64,000 bases of DNA from an uncultured Alistipes sp. (GTDB taxonomy: Bacteria > Bacteroidota > Bacteroidia > Bacteroidales > Rikenellaceae), in assembly GCA_900546065.1 (NCBI GenBank), contig URBK01000016.1, positions 3,182 through 67,181 on the forward strand. The letters are read 5' to 3'. Within the stretch, counting starts at the first letter, position 1; every line of letters begins with the position of its first letter. Positions 44,046-52,969 of this stretch are shown piece by piece. A program made the translations under genes and the position numbers. A model generated the notes under the pieces. That model was not told where the DNA came from. It saw nothing but the letters and a program-made list of their open reading frames with translations, and ran no database searches.

Positions 44046-44585
44046 CTACCCTACCAATGACCGTAATGCCGCAAAAAACGGCCACAATACCACCCCTCCG
44101 GCCACCGATACGTTCAACGAATGCTTCGTTCCGGCCTGCGGTATCTCGATGGCTCCGTCGCACATGTCGACCGCCTGCTGCGACACCCCCTCAACCTCGT
44201 TGCCGAAGACCAGAGCGTAACGCTCCGCAGGGTCGATCTCCACGCGGTCGAGCATAACGGCACCCTCGACCTGCTCGACGGCCAGCAGGCGGTACCCGCG
44301 AGCCTTCAGGCTGGCCAGACACTCCGCGGTCGAGTCATGACGGCTCCACGCCACCGAGACCTCGGCTCCGAGCGCCGTCTTGTGTATCTCGCGCGAGGGA
44401 GGCACGGCCGTAATGCCGCACAAGGCCAGATGCTCAACGGCAAAAGCGTCGCACGTACGGAAAAATGCCCCCACGTTCTGCGCCGAGCGGATGTTGTCCG
44501 CAACGACCGTAAGGGGTATGCGCCCCATCGAGGCATACTCCTCGACCGAGGGACGATGCAGCTCGTCATTGGTTATTTTTCTCAT
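44046..44585 (-). CDS. SpoU/TrmH family RNA 2'-O-methyltransferase
   Basis: A 179-residue compact SPOUT methyltransferase. NIRSAQNVGAFFRTCDAF is motif 1 with the catalytic Arg region, LVFGNEVEGVS is motif 2, and IPQAGTKHSLNVSVAGGVVLW is the knotted motif 3. It lacks the N-terminal extension of TrmB/RlmB types, so the RNA target (tRNA or rRNA) is not determined. The start is at ATG 44585. Confidence 0.92.
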   Translation of the reverse strand: MRKITNDELHRPSVEEYASMGRIPLTVVADNIRSAQNVGAFFRTCDAFAVEHLALCGITAVPPSREIHKTALGAEVSVAWSRHDSTAECLASLKARGYRLLAVEQVEGAVMLDRVEIDPAERYALVFGNEVEGVSQQAVDMCDGAIEIPQAGTKHSLNVSVAGGVVLWPFFAALRSLVG

Positions 44586-44607
44586 TTTTTTATGACTGTT
44601 TGAGCGG

Positions 44608-44615
44608 CAAATGTA
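44608..44615 (-). promoter_or_regulatory. -7 box of the SpoU methyltransferase gene
   Basis: TACATTTG on the minus strand, 22 nt before the start codon; the -33 element is unclear. Confidence 0.5.
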
Positions 44616-44637
44616 ATACAAATCCAAGGAAATACAT

Positions 44638-44645
44638 TAACTTTG
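44638..44645 (+). promoter_or_regulatory. -7 box of the outer-membrane protein gene
   Basis: TAACTTTG, 27 nt before ATG 44673; the -33 element is weak. It rules out the upstream in-frame start at 44643. Confidence 0.5.
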
Positions 44646-44672
44646 CCGATCATATATTTATCAATTCGGGCA

Positions 44673-45770
44673 ATGAATCGCATCTTACGTCTGACGATCA
44701 CGGTTGCGGCACTTCTCACGGCCGGCACCACGCTCCGCGCACAGGAGGACTTCCGACTTGTCCTCGGCGCCTCGTTCGACACCTATTTCGACAACCGCGA
44801 ATATGTCGACTGCCAATTCGGCGAGTCGCAAACGCTATTCTCGTCGCGCCTCACGCCCGAGGTCGGCATAGAGTGGAATGCCAAGAACCGTCTCATGTTC
44901 GGCATGGACCTGTGGTCTGACTTCGGCAACAACACCGTCGTCTTCGCCAAGGCACGGCCGCAGATATATTACCGCTTCAAGAGCGACAAGGTGGCCGCCT
45001 ACGCCGGAATATTCCCCCGCGAGAAGATGTTGGGCGACTACTCGGAGGCCATCCTCAGCGACTCAATGCGTTTCTTCGACAACCGCATACAGGGATTCAT
45101 GGGCCAATACGAGGGACGCCGCGGATATGTCGAGATGTCGGTCGACTGGTGCGGCATGTTCTCCGAAGCCTCTCGCGAGAAGTTCCGCATACTCTCCGCC
45201 GGACGCTACTGGTTCGACAACTACCACCGCCGCTTCTACGGCGGCTACGCCTTCATGATGTTCCACTTCGCCGGCAGCAAGCTCATACCCCACTGCGTGA
45301 ACGACAACCTCACGCTTAACCCCTACGTCGGGACAACGTTCCACGCATACTTTGACTTCGACATAAAACTGCACTACATACAGACCTTCCAGCGCGACCG
45401 CGACAACGAGGATAAATACCGTATGCCGGGCGGCGGCATGCTGCAGGTACGCATGTCGAAATGGGGTGTCTTCATAGACGAACAACTATATGTCGGTGCC
45501 GGCCTGCAACCATACTATTCATCCTTCCGCAGCGAGCAGTTCCCCAACGGATACGGCGGCGAGCTGTACTCGGGCGAAACCTTCTTCGGCACCACCGAGA
45601 ACATATACTCCTGCACCAAAATAGGCTACGACCGCGCATTCTTCGACAATACGGTGCGCGTGAAGGCATATCTGGCGCTGCGATACGACGGCACGGGGCT
45701 CGGCAACCAGCAGGTCGTACAGCTATCGGTACGTCTGCTCAAGGATATACCCCTGAGCCGCAAGAAGTAG
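44673..45770 (+). CDS. Exported outer-membrane beta-barrel protein, unknown role
   Basis: A 365-residue protein with a signal peptide ([20 protein letters not shown]). The mature chain alternates short aromatic-rich strands and acidic turns, for example [18 protein letters not shown] and [20 protein letters not shown], and ends in strand-like segments, as expected for a barrel of 14-18 strands. I do not recognise a functional family. It is monocistronic or upstream of glnS (58-nt gap, no clear separate promoter seen). Confidence 0.7.
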   Translation: MNRILRLTITVAALLTAGTTLRAQEDFRLVLGASFDTYFDNREYVDCQFGESQTLFSSRLTPEVGIEWNAKNRLMFGMDLWSDFGNNTVVFAKARPQIYYRFKSDKVAAYAGIFPREKMLGDYSEAILSDSMRFFDNRIQGFMGQYEGRRGYVEMSVDWCGMFSEASREKFRILSAGRYWFDNYHRRFYGGYAFMMFHFAGSKLIPHCVNDNLTLNPYVGTTFHAYFDFDIKLHYIQTFQRDRDNEDKYRMPGGGMLQVRMSKWGVFIDEQLYVGAGLQPYYSSFRSEQFPNGYGGELYSGETFFGTTENIYSCTKIGYDRAFFDNTVRVKAYLALRYDGTGLGNQQVVQLSVRLLKDIPLSRKK

Positions 45771-45828
45771 CTGCACACACAACTCAGTATACATTCAACA
45801 CAACGATACATACAAAACACTTCGAACA

Positions 45829-47511
45829 ATGGATACGAATACACAGACAACCGAGCCCAAAGAGAAGCTCAACTTTCTGGAGGAGATCATCGAAGAGTCG
45901 ATCGCCAAAGGCGAAAAACGCGTTCAGACACGTTTCCCGCCCGAGCCGAACGGCTACCTGCATATAGGCCACGCCAAGAGTATCTGCATCAACTTCGGGC
46001 TGGCCAAGAAGTACGGCGGCAAGTGCAACCTGCGTTTCGACGACACCAACCCCGTAAAGGAGGATACCGAGTATGTCGACTCGATCAAACGCGACATCCA
46101 GTGGCTCGGCTTCCAATGGGCCGAGGAGCGTTACGCGTCGGACTACTTCGACCAGCTCTACGAGTGGGCCGTGGAACTCATAAAGAAGGGTCTCGCATAC
46201 GTTGACGACCAGTCGCAGGAGGAGATACGCCTCACGCGCGGAACAATCTCGGAACCGGGCAAGGAGTCTCCGTGTCGCAACCGTACGGTCGAGGAGAACC
46301 TCGATCTGTTCGAGCGCATGCGCAACGGCGAGTTCCCCGACGGAGCAAAGGTTCTGCGCGCCAAGATCGACATGGCGCATCCCAACATGCTCTTCCGCGA
46401 CCCCATAATGTACCGTATAATCCACGCCGAGCATCACCGCACGGGCAACAAGTGGTGCATATATCCCATGTATGACTACGCACACGGACAGTGCGACTCG
46501 ATAGAGCACATAACCCACTCGATCTGTACGCTGGAGTTCGACGTACACCGTCCGCTCTACGACTGGTTCATACAGGCTCTGGGCATATACCCCTCGCACC
46601 AGTACGAATTTGCGCGTCTGAACCTCACCTATACCATGATGTCGAAGCGCAACCTTCTCAAGCTCGTGAAGGAGGGTGCCGTGATGGGTTGGGACGACCC
46701 CCGCATGCCGACGATCTGCGCCCTGCGCCGCAAGGGTTACACCCCCGCATCGGTGCGCGCGTTTGCCGAGATGGTGGGCGTGGCAAAACGCGACAATGTA
46801 ATCGATCTAGGCAAGATGGAGTATTGCGTACGTGAGGATCTGAACAAGGTAGCCGAGCGCCGTATGGCCGTGCTCAACCCCCTGAAGGTCGTGATCACCA
46901 ACTGGGAGGAGGGCAAGGTAGAGATGCGCAACGCCGTGAACAACCCCGAAGATCCCGAGGCCGGAACGCGTGAAGTACCCTTCACGCGCGAGATATACAT
47001 CGACCGCGATGACTTCATGGAGAACCCGCCCAAGAAGTATTTCCGTCTAAGTCCGGGCGGCGAGGTGCGTCTGCGCTACTCGTACCTCATCAAGTGCAAC
47101 GAGGTGATAAAGGATGCTCAGGGCAATATCGTTGAGCTGCACTGCACCTACGACCCCATGTCGGGCGAAGGTTCGTCGAGCGACGGCCGCCGTGTCAAGG
47201 GCGTTATCCACTGGGTATCGGCTCCGACCGCCATAAAGGCCGAAATACGTCTGTTCAACCCCCTGTTCCGCACCGAGGATCCGTTCGACACGTCGGAGGG
47301 GCAGCAGTCATGGGAGGACAACCTCAACCCCGACTCTATGATCAAGGTGACGGGATATCTCGAGCCCTCGCTGGCCGATGCGCCCATAGGACGCACCTAT
47401 CAGTTCGAGCGCGTGGGATATTTCTGCCCCGATACGGACTCTACGCCCGAGCACCCCGTATTCAACCGTACGGTGACACTCAAGGATTCGTGGGCCAAGA
47501 TGAATAAATAG
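45829..47511 (+). CDS. glnS: Glutamine-tRNA ligase
   Basis: A 560-residue class I synthetase charging tRNA-Gln directly. The HIGH motif lies in [20 protein letters not shown] and the KMSKS-type loop is [10 protein letters not shown]. Two C-terminal beta-barrel anticodon-binding domains are present (about 345-560). Its presence, with gltX in the same window, suggests Gln-tRNA need not be made by amidation. Confidence 0.96.
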   Translation: MDTNTQTTEPKEKLNFLEEIIEESIAKGEKRVQTRFPPEPNGYLHIGHAKSICINFGLAKKYGGKCNLRFDDTNPVKEDTEYVDSIKRDIQWLGFQWAEERYASDYFDQLYEWAVELIKKGLAYVDDQSQEEIRLTRGTISEPGKESPCRNRTVEENLDLFERMRNGEFPDGAKVLRAKIDMAHPNMLFRDPIMYRIIHAEHHRTGNKWCIYPMYDYAHGQCDSIEHITHSICTLEFDVHRPLYDWFIQALGIYPSHQYEFARLNLTYTMMSKRNLLKLVKEGAVMGWDDPRMPTICALRRKGYTPASVRAFAEMVGVAKRDNVIDLGKMEYCVREDLNKVAERRMAVLNPLKVVITNWEEGKVEMRNAVNNPEDPEAGTREVPFTREIYIDRDDFMENPPKKYFRLSPGGEVRLRYSYLIKCNEVIKDAQGNIVELHCTYDPMSGEGSSSDGRRVKGVIHWVSAPTAIKAEIRLFNPLFRTEDPFDTSEGQQSWEDNLNPDSMIKVTGYLEPSLADAPIGRTYQFERVGYFCPDTDSTPEHPVFNRTVTLKDSWAKMNK

Positions 47512-47533
47512 AGACTAACATACTCAATAAAGG

Positions 47534-47566
47534 ACAGCCCCCGCAGACGATAACTGCGGGGGCTGT
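47534..47566. terminator. GC-rich hairpin between glnS and an AraC gene
   Basis: A 13-bp perfect stem (47534-47546 with 47554-47566) with a 7-nt loop lies between convergent genes. No long T run follows. Confidence 0.65.
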
Positions 47567-47583
47567 TGTCTAAGGAAAGGATA

Positions 47584-48438
47584 TCAAGCGTCGGCAGCGC
47601 TCTGCTCGGGCGATCGGCCCGTTATCTTTTTATATATATATCTAAAATACGCCTCCGACCCGAAAGCCAGATGCTCGGCCACACTCCGTACCGACACACA
47701 ACGTGTTGCGAGCATACGTCTTGCCGCCTCGATCCTGCGCTCAGTCATAAGACATTCGTGCGTACGGCCCGTAACAAAGAGCAGCATGTCGGAAAAGTAT
47801 GCCTCCGACATTCCGACCACAGCGGCGCACTCTCCCACGGACGGGACACCCTCACTTGCCATTCGGCCCGATGCAATATAGTCATCCATCGAGTCGAAAT
47901 AGAATTCGACAGCCGCCTTGCACTCCTCCTCGCGCATGGCGAACTGCCGGTCGTAGAAACGCTGCGCATAGTCCAGAATACGGATAACATGCCGAGCCAG
48001 AATCGCGCCCTTGTAGCTGTCGTTCTCATGCGGCAGCTCCCCGACTATATCCCCGACACATCCGCTCATTATACCGTACTCCGCAACCGACATGTGCAAC
48101 GCCTCGTGCGGCGAATAGCCGAAGAATGTGTAGTTCGGCGCGTCGCTTTCGTGCGGCACCCGCGCCAACAGTGTCGGATTGAATGCGACCAACATGCGCA
48201 GCGTCCGCGGCATTGCCACTGTCCCGACAAGAGCCGAGGCCATCGCCACGGGAGCCATGCAGAACAAGGTGTAATCGCCAAAGTCACAGTTTCCGCGCCC
48301 CGTGGCGACCGCATCGCATGCCGCGCCTTCGGCTACGGCAATGACGTAATACCCGTGCGAACGCAGCACCGCAGACACATGCACATCGGCATCGTACTCG
48401 ATGTGCAGTCCCGTATATCCAACCGTCATCCCCTTCAT
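47584..48438 (-). CDS. AraC-family regulator, divergent
   Basis: A 284-residue protein. The C-terminal 90 residues keep the two-helix-turn-helix layout of AraC proteins (GVPSVGECAAVVGMSEAYFS, then SVRSVAEHLAFGSEAYFRYIYKKITG), but the first HTH is poorly conserved. The N-terminal half has the same plan as its neighbour at 48496-49392 (compare NYTFFGYSPHEALHMS with NYTFFSYDTREALHLS), so the two arose by duplication. The ligand is unknown. Position next to the TonB-DUF362 genes suggests control of that locus. Confidence 0.8.
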   Translation of the reverse strand: MKGMTVGYTGLHIEYDADVHVSAVLRSHGYYVIAVAEGAACDAVATGRGNCDFGDYTLFCMAPVAMASALVGTVAMPRTLRMLVAFNPTLLARVPHESDAPNYTFFGYSPHEALHMSVAEYGIMSGCVGDIVGELPHENDSYKGAILARHVIRILDYAQRFYDRQFAMREEECKAAVEFYFDSMDDYIASGRMASEGVPSVGECAAVVGMSEAYFSDMLLFVTGRTHECLMTERRIEAARRMLATRCVSVRSVAEHLAFGSEAYFRYIYKKITGRSPEQSAADA

Positions 48439-48495
48439 AACACGGTTCCCGGGCGGAAGACCGTCCCGTTAAGATTCATCCGCGCCATGCCGCGC

Positions 48496-49392
48496 TTACT
48501 GACGGTTACGGAATTCGTTCGGCGTACATCCAGCCACTCGCTTGAACATGCGGCTCATGTGCTGCGGGTATTGGAACCCGAGTTCGTATGCTATCTGGCT
48601 CATGGTCATATCCGACGAGAGCAGATACTCCTTGGCGCGGCCGATGATCTTACGCTGTATGTACTCCGACGCCGTCTGCCCTGTCTGGCGGCGGATCATG
48701 TCGCCGAAGTAGTTGGCCGAAAGACATACCTTGTCGGCAAAATACTTAACCGTAGGCAGGCCCTCCTTCTGCGCCAGACCGCTGTCGAAATAGTCATCCA
48801 GCAGACGCTCGAAACGCGCCACAATGTCGCTGTTGACGACGCTGCGCGTGGCAAACTGACGCTCGTAGAAGCGCATGCAATAGTCCAGCAACAGACCTAT
48901 GTTGGCTGTAATCAGACGGCGGCTGTGCTTGTCGATCGTGCGGTCAAGCTCCGCCTCGATCTTGTTAAGGCAGTCCATCACCGTCTGCCGCTCCTGCTCC
49001 GAGAGGTGCAGCGCCTCACGCGTATCGTACGAGAAGAAGGTATAGTTGCGGATCTCCTGCCCGAGAGCCGTACCACGTATAAGATCGGGATGAAACAACA
49101 CCCCGTGGGCGCTTGGATGCACGCCGGGGCTCATCCTGCCCGAAGCAACCTGCCCGGGTGCAAAGCTCACAATCGTACCCTCCTGATAGTCGTAGGGCTG
49201 GCGGCCGTAGATGATGTCACCGCATCGAGTATCCTTAAGGTATAGAGCATAGACTCCATAGTTGATCGTAAAACTGTCGGGCCACGTGGTGGCCTTCGAC
49301 AGGTCAACCACACTCACCAACGGATGTTTGGTCTCAAGTCCGAACAGCTTGTTATATGTATCCACGCTGTCGAGTTTGATTATGTTGTCCAT
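48496..49392 (-). CDS. AraC-family transcriptional regulator
   Basis: A 298-residue regulator with a cupin-like N-terminal sensing domain (DYQEGTIVSFAPGQVASG, HPSAHGVLFHPDLI) and a standard AraC DNA-binding domain at about 210-298 (TVKYFADKVCLSANYFGDMI, then MTMSQIAYELGFQYPQHMSR). It is divergent from the TonB receptor gene, the usual position of a local activator. A -7 box lies at 49458-49465. Confidence 0.9.
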   Translation of the reverse strand: MDNIIKLDSVDTYNKLFGLETKHPLVSVVDLSKATTWPDSFTINYGVYALYLKDTRCGDIIYGRQPYDYQEGTIVSFAPGQVASGRMSPGVHPSAHGVLFHPDLIRGTALGQEIRNYTFFSYDTREALHLSEQERQTVMDCLNKIEAELDRTIDKHSRRLITANIGLLLDYCMRFYERQFATRSVVNSDIVARFERLLDDYFDSGLAQKEGLPTVKYFADKVCLSANYFGDMIRRQTGQTASEYIQRKIIGRAKEYLLSSDMTMSQIAYELGFQYPQHMSRMFKRVAGCTPNEFRNRQ

Positions 49393-49706
49393 AGAGGATA
49401 TATTTTTGGGTTATACGATTTTGCCATACAATCACCAATCCGACCCTCAGGTCATTGCAAATGTATCCATTTTATCGGTAAAAGCCACACTCAGAGACCA
49501 AAAACGGGGATAAGGGTTACAATATCCGTAAATCATATACGCCGCCGCAGGCGCAGCCTCCATAATTTTGCATCGACGTCACACGAAACGCCGCAAACCA
49601 CAAATAGCCGGGCATACGGAACAGCTATTTGGTGAAAATTTATTTATTTTGCCGCCGACAACATCCGGCGCTGCCGACCGGCAGAGAACATATCAATATA
49701 AACACA
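49393..49706. other. Divergent regulatory region between araC and the TonB receptor gene
   Basis: Within 314 nt there is a minus-strand -7 box (49458-49465), a plus-strand TAATTTTG (49563-49570), and a near-consensus TATTTTG (49645-49651) nearer the receptor. The last has TTTG 13-14 nt upstream, shorter than usual. No coding region is supported. An AraC-bound operator is expected here but I could not identify direct repeats with confidence. Confidence 0.5.
49458..49465 (-). promoter_or_regulatory. -7 box of the AraC regulator gene
   Basis: TACATTTG on the minus strand, 65 nt before the start codon; no clear -33 element. Confidence 0.5.
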
Positions 49707-51620
49707 ATGGGCAAAAGCATATATCTGACCTTGGCATTGAGCCTCGCGGCCGTGACAGCAGCGGCCCAACAAATCTCCCGAACCGATTCGCTCGACATGC
49801 AGAGCACGCACCCCATCGACGAGGTGGTCGTCACCGGAACCCGCAACCGTACCGACATCCGCCACCTGCCGATGACCGTCACGACGATCGACCGACAGTC
49901 TATCGAACGGTCGATGCAATCCTCCCTGCTGCCCGTGCTGACGGAACAGATCCCCGGTCTGTTCATCACCTCGCGCGGCGTGATGGGATACGGCGTCTCG
50001 GGAGGCGCCGCGGGTGCCATGTCTCTGCGTGGTCTGAGCGGCGGATCGGGACGTATGATGGTGCTCATCGACGGCCATCCGCAATATATGGGCCTTATGG
50101 GGCACCCCATAGCCGATGCCTACCGTTCGGCCACGGCCGAGCGCGTCGAGGTACTGCGCGGGCCCGCATCCGTACTCTACGGTTCGAACGCCATGGGAGG
50201 CGTGGTAAACATCGTCACGCGGCAGATGGCCGACGACGGCGTGCAGACCGACGTGGAGTTGGGATACGGCTCCTACAACACGTTGCAGACCGAAGCGACG
50301 AACCGTCTGCGCAAGGGACGCTTCACCTCGACCGTCGACCTGTCGTATGACCGCACGGACGGCCACCGCCCCGACATGGGATTCGAGCAGACGGGGGCTT
50401 TTGCCAAGTTGGGCTATACGCTCGGCACGGCATGGAACATCCGCGCCGACGTCGATATCACACATTTCAACGCCTCACAGCCCGGAAGCATAACGGAACC
50501 GCTGTCAGATGCCGACCAACGCATAACGCGCGGCATGACATCTCTTGCCGTAGAGAATGACTATGGATCGACTTCGGGTGCCGTAAGCCTCTTCTACAAC
50601 TGGGGCCGACACCATATAAATGACGGCCATGCGCCCGACGAGGCGCCTCTTGATTACCGCTTCAACTCGCGCGACAGAATGGCTGGAGCGTCGCTCTACC
50701 AGAGCGTACAGCTCTTCACGGGCAACCGTCTTACGGCAGGCGTCGATTACTATTACTTCGGCGGCAAGGCGTGGAACCGTTACGTCGAGGGCGACGATGC
50801 TGGTCTGGAGTCAGAAATAGCCGACAAAAGCGCGCACGAAATTGCCGGATACGTGGATTTCCGCCAGCACATAGGACATCTTATTACCTTCGATGCCGGC
50901 CTGCGCGTCGACCACCACTCGCATATAGGCACCGAATGGGTGCCGCAGGCGGGTCTCTCGTTCCACCTGCCCCGCACAATCGAAGTAAAGCTCTCGGCGG
51001 CAAAGGGATTCCGCTACCCCACCATACGTGAGATGTACATGTTCCCGCCGCAGAACCCCGACCTGCAGCCCGAACGCATGTGGAACTATGAGGTATCGCT
51101 CACGCAGCGGCTCCTCGGCGGCCGCTTCATGTACGGCGTCAACATATTCTACATCGACGGCAGCAACATGATCGTCACCGTACCCCGTGAGGGCGCCACG
51201 CCCCTGAACATGAACACGGGCAAGATCGACAATGCGGGCATCGAGCTCGAAGCCTCGTATCATATCAACACATCTTGGCACGTGTCGGCGAATTACAGTT
51301 TCCTGCACATGGAGAATCCCGTCATCGCGGCCCCCGAACACAAACTATATGCCGAGGGTCTCTTCACACGCGGCCGCTGGAGCGTCTCGTCGGGTGTGCA
51401 GTATGTCGCCGGGCTATACACATCCGTTCCGACAAACGGCCGCGGCGATTATCTGACCGAGGATTTCGTACTGTGGAACATGCGTGCGACGTTCCGCGCG
51501 GCAAAGTTCCTATCGATATGGCTACGCGGCGAGAACCTTCTGGCGCAGCGATACGAGATCAATGCCGGATACCCAATGCCGCGCGCCACGGTCATGGGAG
51601 GCATTAAGTTCAGCTTCTAA
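49707..51620 (+). CDS. TonB-dependent outer-membrane receptor (siderophore/cobalamin/heme size class)
   Basis: A 637-residue receptor with a signal peptide (LTLALSLAAVTAAAQ). The plug domain (about 35-160) begins with IDEVVVTGTRNRTDIRHLP and contains LRGLSGGSGRMMVLIDGHP and RVEVLRGPASVLYGSNAMGG. A 22-strand barrel follows, with RYPTIREMYMFPPQNPDLQPE and a C-terminal aromatic (KFSF). It lacks the carboxypeptidase-like leader domain of SusC proteins, so it resembles FepA/BtuB-type uptake of iron chelates, heme or cobalamin. The start is at ATG 49707. The DUF362 gene follows 25 nt later. Confidence 0.92.
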   Translation: MGKSIYLTLALSLAAVTAAAQQISRTDSLDMQSTHPIDEVVVTGTRNRTDIRHLPMTVTTIDRQSIERSMQSSLLPVLTEQIPGLFITSRGVMGYGVSGGAAGAMSLRGLSGGSGRMMVLIDGHPQYMGLMGHPIADAYRSATAERVEVLRGPASVLYGSNAMGGVVNIVTRQMADDGVQTDVELGYGSYNTLQTEATNRLRKGRFTSTVDLSYDRTDGHRPDMGFEQTGAFAKLGYTLGTAWNIRADVDITHFNASQPGSITEPLSDADQRITRGMTSLAVENDYGSTSGAVSLFYNWGRHHINDGHAPDEAPLDYRFNSRDRMAGASLYQSVQLFTGNRLTAGVDYYYFGGKAWNRYVEGDDAGLESEIADKSAHEIAGYVDFRQHIGHLITFDAGLRVDHHSHIGTEWVPQAGLSFHLPRTIEVKLSAAKGFRYPTIREMYMFPPQNPDLQPERMWNYEVSLTQRLLGGRFMYGVNIFYIDGSNMIVTVPREGATPLNMNTGKIDNAGIELEASYHINTSWHVSANYSFLHMENPVIAAPEHKLYAEGLFTRGRWSVSSGVQYVAGLYTSVPTNGRGDYLTEDFVLWNMRATFRAAKFLSIWLRGENLLAQRYEINAGYPMPRATVMGGIKFSF

Positions 51621-51645
51621 AGAACTATCAGCAAACAATAACCGT

Positions 51646-52617
51646 ATGAAAAAGAGTGTAATCATGGCAATGACACTATTCTTCGCCGCAGCCGCCACAA
51701 CGGCCGGCGCACAGACCACCGAGGAGGCCGACAAGCGCCCCGCGGTCTATTTCATCGAAGAGATCACGCCCGAGAACCTCGTCCGCATATACGAGGCTTT
51801 GGGACGCAAGGCCGAAGGCCGTGTCGCCGTCAAGGTATCGACGGGCGAGCCCGGAGGCCACAACTTCCTGCAACCAACCCTCATAGCCGACCTTGTACAC
51901 AAGGTCGGCGGCACCATCGTCGAGTGTAACACCGCCTATGGCGGCGGCCGCTCCGATACTGAAAACCACCTCAAGGCGGCAGCCGACCACGGCTTCACAT
52001 CCATAGCCGACGTGGACATCATGGATGCCGACGGTGAGGTCGCCCTCCCCGTAAAGGGCGGACGCCACCTGAAGGAGGATTTCGTGGGACGCAACTATCT
52101 AAACTATGACTTCACCGTCATACTCTCGCACTTCAAGGGTCACGCCATGGGCGGATTCGGCGGCGCAATAAAGAACATGTCCATAGGCATAGCCTCATCG
52201 AAGGGGAAGGCGTGGATACACTCCGCAGGCAAGACCAAGGACCAGAACAAAGTGTGGGGCGACCTGCCCGCACAGGACGACTTTCTCGAGTCGATGGCCG
52301 AGGCTGCCAAGGCCGTAGCCGACCACTGCGGCGACAAGATCCTCTACATAAGCGTAGCCAACAACCTCTCGGTGGATTGCGACTGCGACTCTTCGCCCGA
52401 GGATCCCAAGATGGGAGACATCGGAATCCTCGCCTCGCTCGATCCCGTCGCTCTGGACAAGGCGTGCGTCGATATGGTACGCGCGTCGAAAGATCACGGC
52501 AAGATTCACCTAATCGAACGTATAGACTCGCGCCACGGCATGCACACGCTCGACTACGGCGAGAAGATCGGACTCGGCAGCCAAGAGTACCGTCTCGTGC
52601 GTCTCGACGGGAAATAG
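51646..52617 (+). CDS. Exported DUF362 domain protein
   Basis: A 323-residue protein with a signal peptide (VIMAMTLFFAAAATTAGAQ), so the DUF362 domain should act in the periplasm. VAVKVSTGEPGGHNFLQP, NTAYGGGRSDTENHL, SHFKGHAMGGFGGAIKNMSIG and GILASLDPVALDKACVDM are DUF362 hallmarks. A Cys-Asp cluster (VDCDCDSSPEDP) could bind metal. Many DUF362 proteins carry a ferredoxin domain, but this one does not. The family has no firm function. Linkage to a TonB receptor suggests handling of an imported metal complex. Confidence 0.85.
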   Translation: MKKSVIMAMTLFFAAAATTAGAQTTEEADKRPAVYFIEEITPENLVRIYEALGRKAEGRVAVKVSTGEPGGHNFLQPTLIADLVHKVGGTIVECNTAYGGGRSDTENHLKAAADHGFTSIADVDIMDADGEVALPVKGGRHLKEDFVGRNYLNYDFTVILSHFKGHAMGGFGGAIKNMSIGIASSKGKAWIHSAGKTKDQNKVWGDLPAQDDFLESMAEAAKAVADHCGDKILYISVANNLSVDCDCDSSPEDPKMGDIGILASLDPVALDKACVDMVRASKDHGKIHLIERIDSRHGMHTLDYGEKIGLGSQEYRLVRLDGK

Positions 52618-52635
52618 TATTTTTAAGATATTACG

Positions 52636-52709
52636 TGCCGATACATCGTCCCGTATCGGCATGCCAAATAATACGGATGGAAAAAACTTACGATATTTTC
52701 CATCCGTAT
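52636..52709 (+). terminator. Two tandem hairpins after the DUF362 gene
   Basis: A 9-bp stem (52636-52644 with 52653-52661) is followed by a 14-bp stem (52671-52684 with 52696-52709). The second ends in CTTTCG and is the likely terminator of the TonB-DUF362 transcript. Confidence 0.7.
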
Positions 52710-52824
52710 CTTTCGTTATGACACTTGCCATACGACATCCGGATCTATCGACGGCAGATCCGGACAGATCTGCCGCATAACACCAATATAGTATATAGCA
52801 GTAACATTTTTTGAATAATTTTCT

Positions 52825-52832
52825 TACCTTTG
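52825..52832 (+). promoter_or_regulatory. -7 box upstream of the LOTUS-DUF3825 gene
   Basis: TACCTTTG matches the consensus; no well-placed -33 element. Transcription would begin near 52838, leaving a leader of about 130 nt that includes a 29-codon ORF at 52840-52929. Confidence 0.5.
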
Positions 52833-52969
52833 TAGCAAAATGTGGCGCAGGTGCGCAAAGATCAATATCAAACGATATTTTTCATTTGGGTACCTATTGA
52901 CCTTTCGAAATATTATTTTTCCGATTTAGAACAGTTTACATGAACCGACTGTAAAAATTGCTTGCAAGT

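Noticed and set aside
49629-49706. Upstream start of the TonB receptor at the in-frame TTG
   Set aside because: It would put 26 residues ahead of a normal signal peptide; ATG 49707 gives a standard leader.
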